A stretch of DNA of 64,000 bases from Oscillibacter sp. PC13 (lineage in GTDB: Bacteria > Bacillota > Clostridia > Oscillospirales > Oscillospiraceae). Shown in pieces: positions 46,405 to 54,576 of the stretch. Made by a program: the position numbers and the translations under genes. The stretch's first letter is position 1, and each line of letters opens with the position of its first letter. Below the pieces are notes generated by a model. The model was not told the origin of the DNA, ran no database searches, and saw nothing but the letters and a program-made list of their open reading frames with translations. The DNA lies in assembly GCF_900115635.1 (NCBI RefSeq), contig NZ_FOXE01000002.1, positions 1 to 64,000 of the forward strand, written 5' to 3'.

Positions 46405-46946
46405 GGCATCGCCTCCCCTCCGCTGCGCAAGGTCAGAATCAGGCGTTCCTGTGTGCCGTCGGCAGCAATGAATTCTATTTGCAAGGGGCCGGCAGAGGAA
46501 CCGTCAAAATCCCAGTCAAAAAGCAGCCCCCGGGCCTCCAGGATTTTCTCGCCGTCTTCCGGGAGCATCTCCACCCCACATTCGCCGAACACTTCCCTGA
46601 TATACCCATCATAATAATAGATCCGGGTACAGTAAGGGGTCCCCTCAATGTTTTCCGTTAGAAGCAGTGTGTCACCGCTGGCGGACTGGGTTCCGCTTTC
46701 CCCCGGCGGCACAGCGCCGTCAAAAGATGTGACCGTCACTGCTCCGGCCGTATCCGCCTGCCGCACCTTTGTCGCGAGATATTGAACAGCCGTACGGCGG
46801 TCAAAAGTCGTTTGATCCCGTTCTGTCAGCCGTCGGTAGGCATCCACTCCCAGCAGCAGCACGGACAGGATGCACACAGCAAATACGCCGAACAGCAGCA
46901 GTGCCGTCAGGCCATCCATATGATGTTTTTGTCGCAGATTCTTCAT
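46401..46946 (-). CDS. DUF4860 pilin-like protein
   Basis: A 181-residue protein with one helix near the N-terminus (LTALLLFGVFAVCILSVLLLGV). The domain that follows, including RTAVQYLATKVRQAD and GDTLLLTENIEGTPYCTRIYYYDG, matches DUF4860, typical of clostridial type IV pilus-like clusters. ATG 46946 overlaps the upstream stop as ATGA. It is probably a pseudopilin of the assembly complex. Confidence 0.78.
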   Translation of the reverse strand: MKNLRQKHHMDGLTALLLFGVFAVCILSVLLLGVDAYRRLTERDQTTFDRRTAVQYLATKVRQADTAGAVTVTSFDGAVPPGESGTQSASGDTLLLTENIEGTPYCTRIYYYDGYIREVFGECGVEMLPEDGEKILEARGLLFDWDFDGSSAGPLQIEFIAADGTQERLILTLRSGGEAMP

Positions 46947-47269
46947 GTTTCGTTTTCCAGTACCGTAATGTCCGGCATCAGATTGGAGGCAAATACGTCG
47001 TAGTATACGGTATAGCGTTTTCCATCCATCTGAATACCGTAGTATTCCTCCAGGTAGGTCAGATCCGGCGGATAGATTCCTTCCACGGCATAGCATGCCA
47101 CTGCGGCCTGTCGGATGGCATTCTCCAGCTGGCGTTTCCCTTCCGCTTCCTGGCCGCTCTTCAAATTGGTGAGAGCGGTGATAAAACACAGCAGCACTGC
47201 CATCGATACAGCTGGCAGCAGAAGCCCCGGCAGCAGGGAGCTTCTCCGATTCTGTTTCTTTCGCCTCAT
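46943..47269 (-). CDS. Short pilin-like protein of the T4P operon
   Basis: A 108-residue protein with a basic N-terminus (MRRKKQNRRSS), one helix (LLPGLLLPAVSMAVLLCFITAL) and a C-terminal segment with YPPDLTYLEEYYGIQMD. That segment recalls the pseudopilin pattern in which a conserved proline-containing loop follows the helix. The start lies 5 bp after the pilC stop. Its role is inferred from position. Confidence 0.62.
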   Translation of the reverse strand: MRRKKQNRRSSLLPGLLLPAVSMAVLLCFITALTNLKSGQEAEGKRQLENAIRQAAVACYAVEGIYPPDLTYLEEYYGIQMDGKRYTVYYDVFASNLMPDITVLENET

Positions 47270-47274
47270 GGCTT

Positions 47275-48318
47275 TTACCCAATTGCCGTCATGATGTGCA
47301 TCAGCGGCAGCATCACCGACAGCAAAATCAATCCCACCAGGATGGAGGATGATAGAACCAGTACCGGCTCCACCCGGCCCACCGCTGTTTCCAGCGCGTC
47401 CTCACTTTCGTCAGCAAGGCGGGAGGCCACCTCTTCCATCACGGTATCTCCGGTGCCGCCCCGCAGGCCCAGCGCCAGCAGGCGGCAGGCGGCAGGCGGC
47501 AGCACACTGCTGTTTTTCAATGCTTCAGCAAGATCCATTCCCTGTTCCAAATAGATCTGGCAGTCCGCGCAGCGCTGCTGCGCCGCAGGCAGATCTTCCT
47601 GCAGTTCCCCCGCCAGGGTTAAGGACTCCTCCAGGGGCAGCCCGCTGCGCATTCCCATCGCCAAGGCCTGTGCAATCTGAGCGGTACGGATTTGTCTGGA
47701 GATTCCACGATCCCCCATCCGCTTTCGCCAAATTCCCAGTACCCGATCCCGAAAACCGTCGTGTGCGGAAAACAATGTCAAACATATGGCAGCAGCAGCC
47801 AGCAGCACACACAGCAGCGGCATACATTGATCCAGCATCCGCCCCAGGCTCAGCAGGCCGCCGGCCACACCAGTCAGCTGTCCGCCCAGGGATGCATATA
47901 CTTCATTAAATACCGGCAGTACCTGGGCCAGTAGAATCACAATTACCACCAGCATCAGTATCAGCAGCACCGCCGGATACAGCAGGGCGCTGCGCACCTG
48001 GCGATTCAGCCGCTCTCTTCTCTCATAATACCGGGACAAGGAAAGCAGCGCCTCCTCTGTACGGCCGCTGCGTTCTCCCACTTCTATCAACCCTGTGACA
48101 TAGGGGGGGAATTGCCCTGCAGACCGGAACGCAGCAGCCAGCGATGCGCCACCGTCCACCTGCCCGGCCATGCCCGTCAGCAGTTCCCTGTCTCCCTCCG
48201 CATTCTCCTCCGCCAGCAGCGCCAGACCATCTCCGGCTCCGACACCGGCGTGGAGCAGCAGCGCCAGCTCTTCACACAGCGCGGAAATTTCCGCATGATG
48301 TAAGCCTTTTTTCTCCAT
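47275..48318 (-). CDS. pilC: Type IV pilus inner-membrane platform protein PilC/GspF
   Basis: A 347-residue GspF-family protein that forms the membrane platform turned by the pilus ATPases. Two GspF repeats are visible: about residues 20-140 (FPPYVTGLIEVGERSGRTEEAL, then a helix) and about 210-340 (a second domain ending in VLVLSSSILVGLILLSVMLPL). Three membrane helices fit the family. ATG 48318 follows GGGGC. First gene of the pilus operon. Confidence 0.88.
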   Translation of the reverse strand: MEKKGLHHAEISALCEELALLLHAGVGAGDGLALLAEENAEGDRELLTGMAGQVDGGASLAAAFRSAGQFPPYVTGLIEVGERSGRTEEALLSLSRYYERRERLNRQVRSALLYPAVLLILMLVVIVILLAQVLPVFNEVYASLGGQLTGVAGGLLSLGRMLDQCMPLLCVLLAAAAICLTLFSAHDGFRDRVLGIWRKRMGDRGISRQIRTAQIAQALAMGMRSGLPLEESLTLAGELQEDLPAAQQRCADCQIYLEQGMDLAEALKNSSVLPPAACRLLALGLRGGTGDTVMEEVASRLADESEDALETAVGRVEPVLVLSSSILVGLILLSVMLPLMHIMTAIG

Positions 48319-48348
48319 AAATTGCCCCGTTTCTGCAAAATCACATAT

Positions 48349-48379
48349 AAAAATGAGCCTGCGGATAAACCGCAAGCCC
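48349..48379 (-). terminator. Terminator after the transglutaminase-like gene, or 5' hairpin of the pilus operon
   Basis: Minus strand: GGGCTTGCGG and CCGCAGGCTC arms around a 5-nt loop are followed by TTTTT. It lies 40 bp after the upstream stop and just upstream of pilC. It also overlaps the transcription start expected from the promoter at 48380-48408, so its role is ambiguous. Confidence 0.6.
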
Positions 48380-48408
48380 ATTTTAACCCAAATCAGAACA
48401 TTCGTAAA
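48380..48408 (-). promoter_or_regulatory. Possible promoter of the pilus operon
   Basis: Minus strand: -35 TTTACG (48403-48408), 17-bp spacer, -10 TAAAAT (48380-48385). It lies in the 100-bp gap before pilC. Confidence 0.5.
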
Positions 48409-48418
48409 GAAAAATTCC

Positions 48419-49393
48419 TCAGTACAAATATTTGACCGTGTAATTCTTTCCATCCCCAATATACTGCATCACGGAGGCACTCTGTTTGCCTGTGGACGCA
48501 AAGGTCGGATCCATCCGCTGCCAAGAGGTGCCGTTAAAATAAATCACGCCGTCAATCCATCCGGTCTTCTCAGACCAAACGCTGATCCAAGCATGGTAGG
48601 CCGTCCCTGCATAGCCGACAACCAGCTTGCAGGGCACTTCCTGGCTGCGGAGCATTCCAGCCATCAGCGCGGCATAATCAAAGCAGATGCCCGTCTTCTT
48701 GGCCAGCACCGTGTCCAGTACTGGTAAATACCCGCTTTGAACAGATGATGCCAGCTGTTTATCATAGGTGATATTCTCCACAATATAGTCGTAAACCACC
48801 TTTACCTTATCCAGCGGTTCCGTCAGCCCTGACGTCAGCTCCGCCGCCTTTGCCACCGTATTGGGTGCACTGCCGTAATCCACATACTGGTTCGGACGCA
48901 GGAAAGGTGCGAATTCATCTTTAAGCGTTACCGTGCAGGATGCCGAGAGTGCTGTTGCATATTTTGTCCCAGTAATATTTTCATATACAACAATCTGGTA
49001 ACCGCCATTTCCGTCTGACAGCGGAAAGGTCTCCCACTTCCCGGCAGTGAGATTATACGTATACGTTGTGGCGGGTCCTTTTACCTGAACCTTCAGGCGT
49101 TTGGTCGTGGATGCCGTATATTGAACCATCACGTAGCCGTCCTGCGTATTCGAGTAATCAATCACCGCCTTGGCATTTTGTGCGGTCAGCGTCCCGGATG
49201 CCACTGGGGTCAAGTCTGTAGAAATGGCGGCCGGGACTTCAGCCAAAGCAACCGCCTCATCCTCCAGTACCGCTTCATTTGCCGCCTGCTCATCCAACTC
49301 ATGATTCTCCGCTGTCTCCGGCATAGCAGAACCGCATCCCGTCAGCAGCACCACAGACAAGAGCAGCACCATTTTTCTCTTCAATGCCTCCAA
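48419..49393 (-). CDS. Transglutaminase-like lipoprotein
   Basis: A 324-residue predicted lipoprotein. The lipobox LLTGC places the lipid-modified Cys near residue 20. An acidic linker leads to a beta-rich region (about 65-165). The C-terminal domain carries the transglutaminase-like triad: Cys in KKTGICFDYAALMAG, His in AYHAWISVW, Asp in RMDPTF. Such domains act as cysteine proteases or cross-linkers outside the cell. The start is uncertain: TTG 49393 or TTG 49384, both after GAGGCGAGGAG, or ATG seven codons in. It lies between the pilus operon and a divergent BTAD regulator. Confidence 0.85.
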   Translation of the reverse strand: MEALKRKMVLLLSVVLLTGCGSAMPETAENHELDEQAANEAVLEDEAVALAEVPAAISTDLTPVASGTLTAQNAKAVIDYSNTQDGYVMVQYTASTTKRLKVQVKGPATTYTYNLTAGKWETFPLSDGNGGYQIVVYENITGTKYATALSASCTVTLKDEFAPFLRPNQYVDYGSAPNTVAKAAELTSGLTEPLDKVKVVYDYIVENITYDKQLASSVQSGYLPVLDTVLAKKTGICFDYAALMAGMLRSQEVPCKLVVGYAGTAYHAWISVWSEKTGWIDGVIYFNGTSWQRMDPTFASTGKQSASVMQYIGDGKNYTVKYLY

Positions 49394-49435
49394 TGCTCCT
49401 CGCCTCTATCAAAAATATTTCGAGATTCCATATTT

Positions 49436-49464
49436 AGTATAGCAATCTTCCCCTCAAATGGAAA
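49436..49464 (-). promoter_or_regulatory. Promoter of the transglutaminase-like gene
   Basis: Minus strand: -35 TTTCCA (49459-49464), 17-bp spacer, -10 TATACT (49436-49441). Confidence 0.6.
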
Positions 49465-49524
49465 GTACTTTCTTAAAAAAATGTTCAGCATGGATAAACT
49501 TCTGTAACCACCCCGGTTTTTTCG

Positions 49525-49553
49525 TTGCAAAACGAATGCAAATGTGTTATTTT
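49525..49553 (+). promoter_or_regulatory. Promoter of the BTAD regulator gene
   Basis: -35 TTGCAA (49525-49530), 17-bp spacer, -10 TATTTT (49548-49553). A single TGTAACC heptamer (49503-49509) lies 15 bp above the -35 box, the same word as in the two surface-protein promoters. Confidence 0.6.
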
Positions 49554-49594
49554 TTCTATGTATAAATTTATGCCTATTTTTGGGGGGAGGAAGC

Positions 49595-50791
49595 ATGGAG
49601 TCTGCACCGCTACATGTACGAATGCTGGGTGAATTTTCCATTCAATATGGGGAGCAGGAGATCAATGACAGCGATAACCGTTCTCGCAAGGTATGGTTAT
49701 TATTGGCTTACATGATATACTGCCGCAATCGTTCCATCTCCCAGGATGAACTCGTTGGTTTGCTGTGGGGAGAAGACGAGAGCAGCTCTAACCCCTTGAA
49801 TGCCCTGAAAACCATGTTTCACCGTGTCCGCACCATGCTCAACCAGTTGGGCGGGAACATCGGCCACCTTCTGATTGTCCGGCGGAGCGGCAGCTATGCG
49901 TGGAACGCGGATCTTCCCTTTTCCTTTGATGTAGAGGATTTTGAATCCCTGTGCAAGCGGGGTGCCGCCGCGGAGGAAAGCCAGCGCCTGGAGATTTATC
50001 TGCAGGCGTTGGAGCTGTACCGGGGTGATTTTCTGCCCAAGCTTTCCGCTGAGCCGTGGGTCGTTCCAATTTCTGCATACTTCCATAACCTTTATATCCA
50101 TACGGTACTGGAAGCCCTTCCGATTCTGGAAGAGCGTGGTCGTTTGGAAGAAGCCGTGACCCTGTGCCGGAGTGCTATAACAGTGGATCCGTATCACGAA
50201 ACGCTGTATCAGCATTTGATGCAGGATCTTTTGGGTGTTGGCGATCAGCGGGGTGCTATCAGTGTATACGAGGACATGAGCGAGCTTCTGTTCTCTAATT
50301 TTGGTATCATGCCCTCTGATGAAACCCGGTCCATTTATCGGGAGGCCGTGCGCACAGTAAATGAGCGTGCTGTTTCGCCGGTCACTGTCCGGGAGCAGCT
50401 GCGGGAACCGGATGATGCCGGCGGCGCGCTGTTTTGCGACTATGACTTCTTCAAAGTGATCTATCATGCTGAGGCCCGTGCCGTAGCCCGCAGCGGAGAT
50501 GCCGTTCATATCGGGCTGCTTTCCGTCACAGATGAAAAAAAGCAGGAGCTTCCAAAGCGCAGTTTGGACCGGGCGATGGAAAACTTGCAGGAGTTGATTC
50601 GAGCCTGTCTGCGAAGAGGCGATATTGCCTCCCGCTGCAGCATCTCTCAGTTTATTCTCCTGCTGCCCCAAGCGAACTATGAAAACAGCTGCAAGGTCTG
50701 TGAGCGGGTCATTAAGGCTTTCGCCCGCCAGCATCCCCACTCTCCTGCAGAAATCCATTATTCTGTGCAGCCATTGGAGCCAAATACATAA
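49595..50791 (+). CDS. BTAD/SARP-like transcriptional regulator with degenerate GGDEF-like C-terminus
   Basis: A 398-residue cytosolic regulator. Residues about 1-95 form an OmpR-type winged helix (LHVRMLGEFSI, then RKVWLLLAYMIY and LVGLLWGEDE). Residues about 100-245 are the bacterial transcriptional activation domain of tandem helical repeats (YRGDFLPKLSAEPWVV, then VDPYHETLYQHLMQDLLGVGDQRGAISVYEDM). From about 280 the chain looks like a decayed GGDEF domain: RRGDIASRCSISQFILLLPQ lines up with the R-x-x-D/GGDEF/LLP region, with the signature replaced by SISQF. It is therefore unlikely to make cyclic-di-GMP but could sense it or dimerise. ATG 49595 follows GGGGGGAGG. Candidate activator of the surface-protein promoters. 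Confidence 0.85.
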   Translation: MESAPLHVRMLGEFSIQYGEQEINDSDNRSRKVWLLLAYMIYCRNRSISQDELVGLLWGEDESSSNPLNALKTMFHRVRTMLNQLGGNIGHLLIVRRSGSYAWNADLPFSFDVEDFESLCKRGAAAEESQRLEIYLQALELYRGDFLPKLSAEPWVVPISAYFHNLYIHTVLEALPILEERGRLEEAVTLCRSAITVDPYHETLYQHLMQDLLGVGDQRGAISVYEDMSELLFSNFGIMPSDETRSIYREAVRTVNERAVSPVTVREQLREPDDAGGALFCDYDFFKVIYHAEARAVARSGDAVHIGLLSVTDEKKQELPKRSLDRAMENLQELIRACLRRGDIASRCSISQFILLLPQANYENSCKVCERVIKAFARQHPHSPAEIHYSVQPLEPNT

Positions 50792-50802
50792 GAAATTAAG
50801 AG

Positions 50803-50824
50803 TCCCTCTCCTGCAGGAGAGGGA
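50803..50824. terminator. Terminator between the BTAD and NhaC-family genes
   Basis: A perfect 22-bp palindrome (TCCCTCTCCTG and complement) followed by TTCTTT on the plus strand. It sits between convergent genes and may serve both. Confidence 0.75.
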
Positions 50825-50837
50825 TTCTTTCATGTGT

Positions 50838-52592
50838 TCAGGCAATTCTTCCGCCGTGAATTTTTTTGATGACCGCCAGCGTACCGAGCATCAGTGCAAT
50901 CGCAGCTGGCATGGCGATGAATGCGTTTGGTACAAATCCTGCGATGATGTAACTGACAAAGCTTACCGCAGCGGCAGTCATGGCATAGGGCAGCTGGGTG
51001 GAAACATGGTTCACATGGTCGCACTGCGCGCCGGCAGAGGCCATGATAGTCGTGTCAGAAATCGGCGAGCAGTGGTCGCCGCAGACAGCACCGGCCATGC
51101 AGGCGGAGATGCAGACGATGGACAGCGGGTTGTCCATCGGAAACACATTCTGGACAATGGGGATCAGCATTCCAAAGGTTCCCCAGCTGGTACCTGTGGC
51201 AAAGGCCAGCAGGCAGCCAATGACAAATACGATGGCCGGCAAAAACATCTGGAAGCTTGCTGCATTGCTCCACACAAAGTCCCGGACGAAAAACTTGGCC
51301 CCCAGTGAGTCCGTCATGGCCTTCAGGCTCCAGGCAAACGTCAAAATCATAATGGCAGGAACCATGGCCTTGAAGCCTTCGGGAATGCACCCCATCATCT
51401 CCCGGAAAGACATGGACCGGCGGATAAAGTAGTAAATAAAGGTGAACACCAGGGCAAATGCGGATCCCAGCATCAGTCCCACAGAGGCATCGGATCCGGA
51501 AAACGCCTCCACAAATCCAGCCCCGGAGAAAAAGCCGCCGGAATAGATCATCCCGATGACGCAGAATGCCACCAGCACGACGATGGGCAGCACCAGGTCC
51601 ATCACCCGTCCCTTGTTCTCCTCCACCTCTTCATCCATCATGGCATAGGGATTGCTGCCGGAGAACAGATCTCCTGTCTCCTCCGCGTTCTTCTCAAAGG
51701 CGGCCATGGGCCCGAATTCCACTCGCGTCCATGCCATCCCGACCATCATGACCACTGTCAAAATGGCATAGAAATTGAACGGGATCGCCCGGATGAATAA
51801 GCTCAGTCCCTGGCCGTCCTCTGCAAAGGCCGCCACAGCGGCAGCCCAGGAGGAAATCGGTGCGATGATGCAGATTGGCGCAGCAGTGGCATCGATGAGA
51901 TACGCCAGCTTTGCCCGGGAAACACGGTGTTTGTCTGTGATCGGCCGCATCACACTGCCCACCGTCAGGCAGTTGAAATAATCATCGATAAAAATCAGGC
52001 ACCCCAGTACAACAGTGGCCAGCTGGGCACCTACCCGGGACTTGATATGGTTCTGGGCCCACCGGCCAAAAGCGGCGGATCCCCCCGCCTTATTCATCAA
52101 ACAGACCATTGCCCCCAAGATCACCAAGAAGATTAAAATACCCACATTATACCCATCGGACAGGACAGAGACAATCCCACTGTTGAATACGTGAAGGACC
52201 GTTTCCTCAAAAGCAAAGTTGGAATACAACAATCCGCCCACCAGGATCCCAATGAACAAAGAGGAATAAACCTCCTTGGTAATCAGTGCCAGTGCAATGG
52301 CAATCACCGGTGGCAGCAGCGACCAGAAGGTGTTGTAAAAACGGCTGGGCGATTCCACGTAGCCGATTCCGCCGCAGTCGGCACAGATATTTTCTCCAGT
52401 GCAGCTCTCACAGTCCGGATCCAGCCCATAGCAGTCCATACAGGCGCCGGATCCGCCGCAGGTTGGGCATTCAATCATTTTGGTGCCCGGTTCCTCCGTG
52501 GGATCCGCTGCAAGGGCCGTGGTGGACATGACGGTGCACAGCAGCACCAGGATGGTCAGCACCGGCAGGATGCGTCGCAAATGATTCCTCAT
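50838..52592 (-). CDS. NhaC-family transporter, probable lysine transporter, with N-terminal cysteine-rich domain
   Basis: A 584-residue membrane protein. An unusual N-terminal extension has a signal-peptide-like helix (1-28) and a DnaJ-type zinc-finger pattern at about 42-83: CPTC, CMDC, CESC and CADC, each followed by Gly-rich turns. About 12 helices of the NhaC/ion-transporter superfamily follow, with IFIDDYFNCLTVG and GAVCGDHCSPISDTT as family marks. A lysine riboswitch controls the gene. NhaC-like proteins under lysine riboswitches have been proposed as lysine transporters (LysW), so lysine is a better guess than Na+/H+ exchange. The start is ATG 52592 after AGAGGAGAG. Confidence 0.85.
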   Translation of the reverse strand: MRNHLRRILPVLTILVLLCTVMSTTALAADPTEEPGTKMIECPTCGGSGACMDCYGLDPDCESCTGENICADCGGIGYVESPSRFYNTFWSLLPPVIAIALALITKEVYSSLFIGILVGGLLYSNFAFEETVLHVFNSGIVSVLSDGYNVGILIFLVILGAMVCLMNKAGGSAAFGRWAQNHIKSRVGAQLATVVLGCLIFIDDYFNCLTVGSVMRPITDKHRVSRAKLAYLIDATAAPICIIAPISSWAAAVAAFAEDGQGLSLFIRAIPFNFYAILTVVMMVGMAWTRVEFGPMAAFEKNAEETGDLFSGSNPYAMMDEEVEENKGRVMDLVLPIVVLVAFCVIGMIYSGGFFSGAGFVEAFSGSDASVGLMLGSAFALVFTFIYYFIRRSMSFREMMGCIPEGFKAMVPAIMILTFAWSLKAMTDSLGAKFFVRDFVWSNAASFQMFLPAIVFVIGCLLAFATGTSWGTFGMLIPIVQNVFPMDNPLSIVCISACMAGAVCGDHCSPISDTTIMASAGAQCDHVNHVSTQLPYAMTAAAVSFVSYIIAGFVPNAFIAMPAAIALMLGTLAVIKKIHGGRIA

Positions 52593-52611
52593 GTTCTCTC
52601 TCCTCTTCGCA

Positions 52612-52642
52612 CAAAAAAATAAAGCCATGACGTTGTCATGAC
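52612..52642 (-). terminator. Riboswitch-linked terminator upstream of the NhaC-family gene
   Basis: Minus strand: GTCATGAC/GTCATGGC arms with a 3-nt loop are followed by TTTATTTTTTT. It lies between the lysine aptamer and the start codon, as expected for premature termination when lysine is bound. Confidence 0.85.
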
Positions 52643-52671
52643 TTCATCCAGAAACACGAAGCGGATAAATC

Positions 52672-52841
52672 CACGACAGCGCTCCGCCCCTTACAGGGCG
52701 GCAGTCTGTGGGATCTTTTCCCACAGCCCGGCTCCGCTTCTTTCAGGCACGATGCGGAACCTCGGCGAAAGTCCCTTTCCCCCCTCCCCCGGGCCTGTCC
52801 ATACAGGAGGGGATACTCTTGACTTCCGCGCCTCTATCATG
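52672..52841 (-). promoter_or_regulatory. Lysine riboswitch aptamer
   Basis: Minus strand: P1 strand ATGATAG is followed by the conserved AGAGGCGCGGAAGTCAAGAGTA, cited here as AGAGGCGCGG and AAGTCAAGAGTA, as in the lysC leader. The GGGGGGAAAGGG and TCGCCGA motifs and a five-way set of stems come next. The 3' P1 strand CTGTCGT (52673-52679) pairs with ATGATAG (52834-52840). The following terminator makes it an OFF switch in lysine. Confidence 0.93.
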
Positions 52842-52854
52842 CTTTGGCTTGTCC

Positions 52855-52882
52855 ATTATATAAAATTCACAGGAAAAGTCAA
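52855..52882 (-). promoter_or_regulatory. Promoter of the lysine-riboswitch transporter gene
   Basis: Minus strand: -35 TTGACT (52877-52882), 16-bp spacer, -10 TATAAT (52855-52860), just upstream of the aptamer. Confidence 0.8.
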
Positions 52883-52902
52883 CAATATTTCCCCTTTTTG
52901 AT

Positions 52903-52940
52903 AAAAATATTCCCAAGCATGAATACCTGGGAATATTTTT
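52903..52940 (-). terminator. Terminator of uraA
   Basis: 13-bp perfect arms (AAAAATATTCCCA and complement) with a 12-nt loop and T-runs on both strands. It lies 90 bp after the uraA stop; the intervening sequence carries no gene. Confidence 0.8.
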
Positions 52941-53030
52941 ATGTTATGTTCCGGTGCAAAAGCAGCTCCGTCGCTGAGAACATCAAAGCCCTCCAGCCAG
53001 CAGTCTCGCCAAAGACGTTCTTGCCAGCCC

Positions 53031-54428
53031 TCAATATTTTCCCAGGGAACCGGCGTCATCAGAGGATGCCTTGCCGAAGCGGAAGTCGTTGCCCGGCAGG
53101 ACAGCGTTGAGAACGATGCCAGCGATGGCAGCAATGGCCAGAGAGGTCAGTGTGATGGATGCTCCGCCGACGGTAAAGGTCAGTCCGCCGGTAAAGCCAA
53201 GGCCGCACACAAGAATCACAGCTGCAATGATCAAGTTGCGGCTGTTGGTGAAGTCCACCTGGTTTTCCACCACGTTCCGCACACCGATGGCGGAAATCAT
53301 GCCGTAAAGAATAAAGCTGACGCCGCCGATAATGGCAGAGGGAATGGAGTTGACGAATGCGGCAAACTTCGGGCTGAAGGAAAGAATCACCGCATAGATG
53401 GCAGCCAGCCGGATAACACGAGGATCATAGACCCTGGAGAGCACCAGCACGCCAGTGTTCTCGCCGTAGGTTGTGTTGGCGGGGCCGCCGAAAAAGGCAG
53501 ACAAGGAGGTTGCGATACCGTCCCCGATGAGCGTTCGGTGAAGGCCCGGATCCTCGATAAAGTTCTCGCCCACAGTTGCGGAGATAGCGGACATATCACC
53601 AATATGCTCCATCATGGAGGCGATGGCAATGGGCGCCATCACCAGAATGGCAGAGACATCAAACTTGGCAACAGAACCCGAGAAGTTGGTAAAGAACGGC
53701 TGGAAACCCAGCAGGTCAGCTGCAGCCATCCCTGAGAAGTCCAGCATGGGACCGGTGGCGCCGGTAGCTGCATCAGTAATGACCGTGGCGCCGCAGGCAT
53801 TGCCGATAACTGCTACCAGATAGGCACCCACCACACCCAGCAGAATCGGGATGATTTTTACCATGCCCTTGCCCCAGATGTTGCAGACAATGATGATGGC
53901 CATGGACACCAGGGCCAGCCACCAGCAGGTAGAGGCGTTATTGACAGCAGAGGGGGCCAAGTTCAGTCCGATCAGGATGATGATGGGACCGGTGACCACA
54001 GGAGGCAGATAATGCATGACCTTATGAACGCCTACAGCCTTGATAATGGCCGCCAGAACTACATACAGAAGGCCTGCAACCACAATACCGCCGCAGGCGT
54101 ACTGAAGCTTTTCCCCCCCGTCCATAGCAGCGTAAATTCCTGCATCCATAGCCCCCATGGCGGCAAATCCACCCAAAAAGGCGAAGGAGGAGCCCAGGAA
54201 GGCCGGAACCTTCATTCTGGTACAGACATGGAAAAACAACGTGCCGATACCGGCAAAAAACAGCGTTGTCTGAATGGACAGCGGCAGACCGTAGGTGTTC
54301 ACCAAAATCGGTACCAGCACCGTGGCGCCGAACATGGCAAACATATGCTGCAGACCCAGAATCAGCATCTTTGGGACGCCAAGAGTCCGGGCATCCCGAA
54401 TGGCACCTCTGTTCTCTTTTTCGTTCAT
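53031..54428 (-). CDS. uraA: Uracil permease (NCS2 family)
   Basis: A 465-residue nucleobase transporter of the uracil-xanthine permease family that imports uracil with H+. The opening LGVPKMLILGLQHMFAMFGATVLVP and the GENFIEDPGLHRTLIGDGIATSLSAFFGGPANTTYGENTG region are typical of UraA (shorter strings: GLQHMFAMFGA, FFGGPANTTYGENTG). It has about 14 hydrophobic segments. ATG 54428 follows AAAGGAG. A leader peptide and an intrinsic terminator precede it (54473-54576), which suggests control by transcription attenuation. Confidence 0.93.
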   Translation of the reverse strand: MNEKENRGAIRDARTLGVPKMLILGLQHMFAMFGATVLVPILVNTYGLPLSIQTTLFFAGIGTLFFHVCTRMKVPAFLGSSFAFLGGFAAMGAMDAGIYAAMDGGEKLQYACGGIVVAGLLYVVLAAIIKAVGVHKVMHYLPPVVTGPIIILIGLNLAPSAVNNASTCWWLALVSMAIIIVCNIWGKGMVKIIPILLGVVGAYLVAVIGNACGATVITDAATGATGPMLDFSGMAAADLLGFQPFFTNFSGSVAKFDVSAILVMAPIAIASMMEHIGDMSAISATVGENFIEDPGLHRTLIGDGIATSLSAFFGGPANTTYGENTGVLVLSRVYDPRVIRLAAIYAVILSFSPKFAAFVNSIPSAIIGGVSFILYGMISAIGVRNVVENQVDFTNSRNLIIAAVILVCGLGFTGGLTFTVGGASITLTSLAIAAIAGIVLNAVLPGNDFRFGKASSDDAGSLGKY

Positions 54429-54472
54429 CAAAATTCTCCTTTCATTTGTAACAACACACTGCCTTAAAAGGC

Positions 54473-54499
54473 AAAAAAAATACCGGCACCAAAGCCGGT
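54473..54499 (-). terminator. Attenuator terminator upstream of uraA
   Basis: Minus strand: ACCGGC/GCCGGT arms with a TTTGGT loop are followed by A and eight T. The leader-peptide stop codon TGA (54499-54501) abuts the stem. Read-through is needed to reach uraA, whose start lies 44 bp further on. Confidence 0.88.
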
Positions 54500-54576
54500 C
54501 AAAAAAGGGAAACATAGGGATGGGAAAAAGAAACCATTGCCGCGCTCCGGGTCATACCGTTCAAATGCAGCATCAT
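54499..54576 (-). CDS. Leader peptide of uraA (25 residues), pyrBI-like attenuator
   Basis: A 25-codon frame, starting ATG ATG at 54576 after GGGGGAGGGAG and ending in TGA at the foot of the terminator hairpin. The peptide reads MMLHLNGMTRSA then AMVSFSHPYVSLF. The second half lies in a pyrimidine-rich tract (TTTCTTTTTCCCATCCC, later TTTCCCTTTTTT). In E. coli pyrBI, low UTP stalls RNA polymerase in such a tract, the coupled ribosome catches up to the stop codon and blocks the terminator. The arrangement here matches that logic. No PyrR-binding consensus is recognisable. Function is inferred; the geometry is seen. Confidence 0.72.
   Translation of the reverse strand: MMLHLNGMTRSAAMVSFSHPYVSLF

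Noticed and set aside
52856-53134. 92-codon minus-strand frame between the lysine riboswitch and uraA
   Set aside because: It overlaps the end of uraA in another frame, spans the uraA terminator and runs into a promoter. There is no ribosome site or family resemblance.
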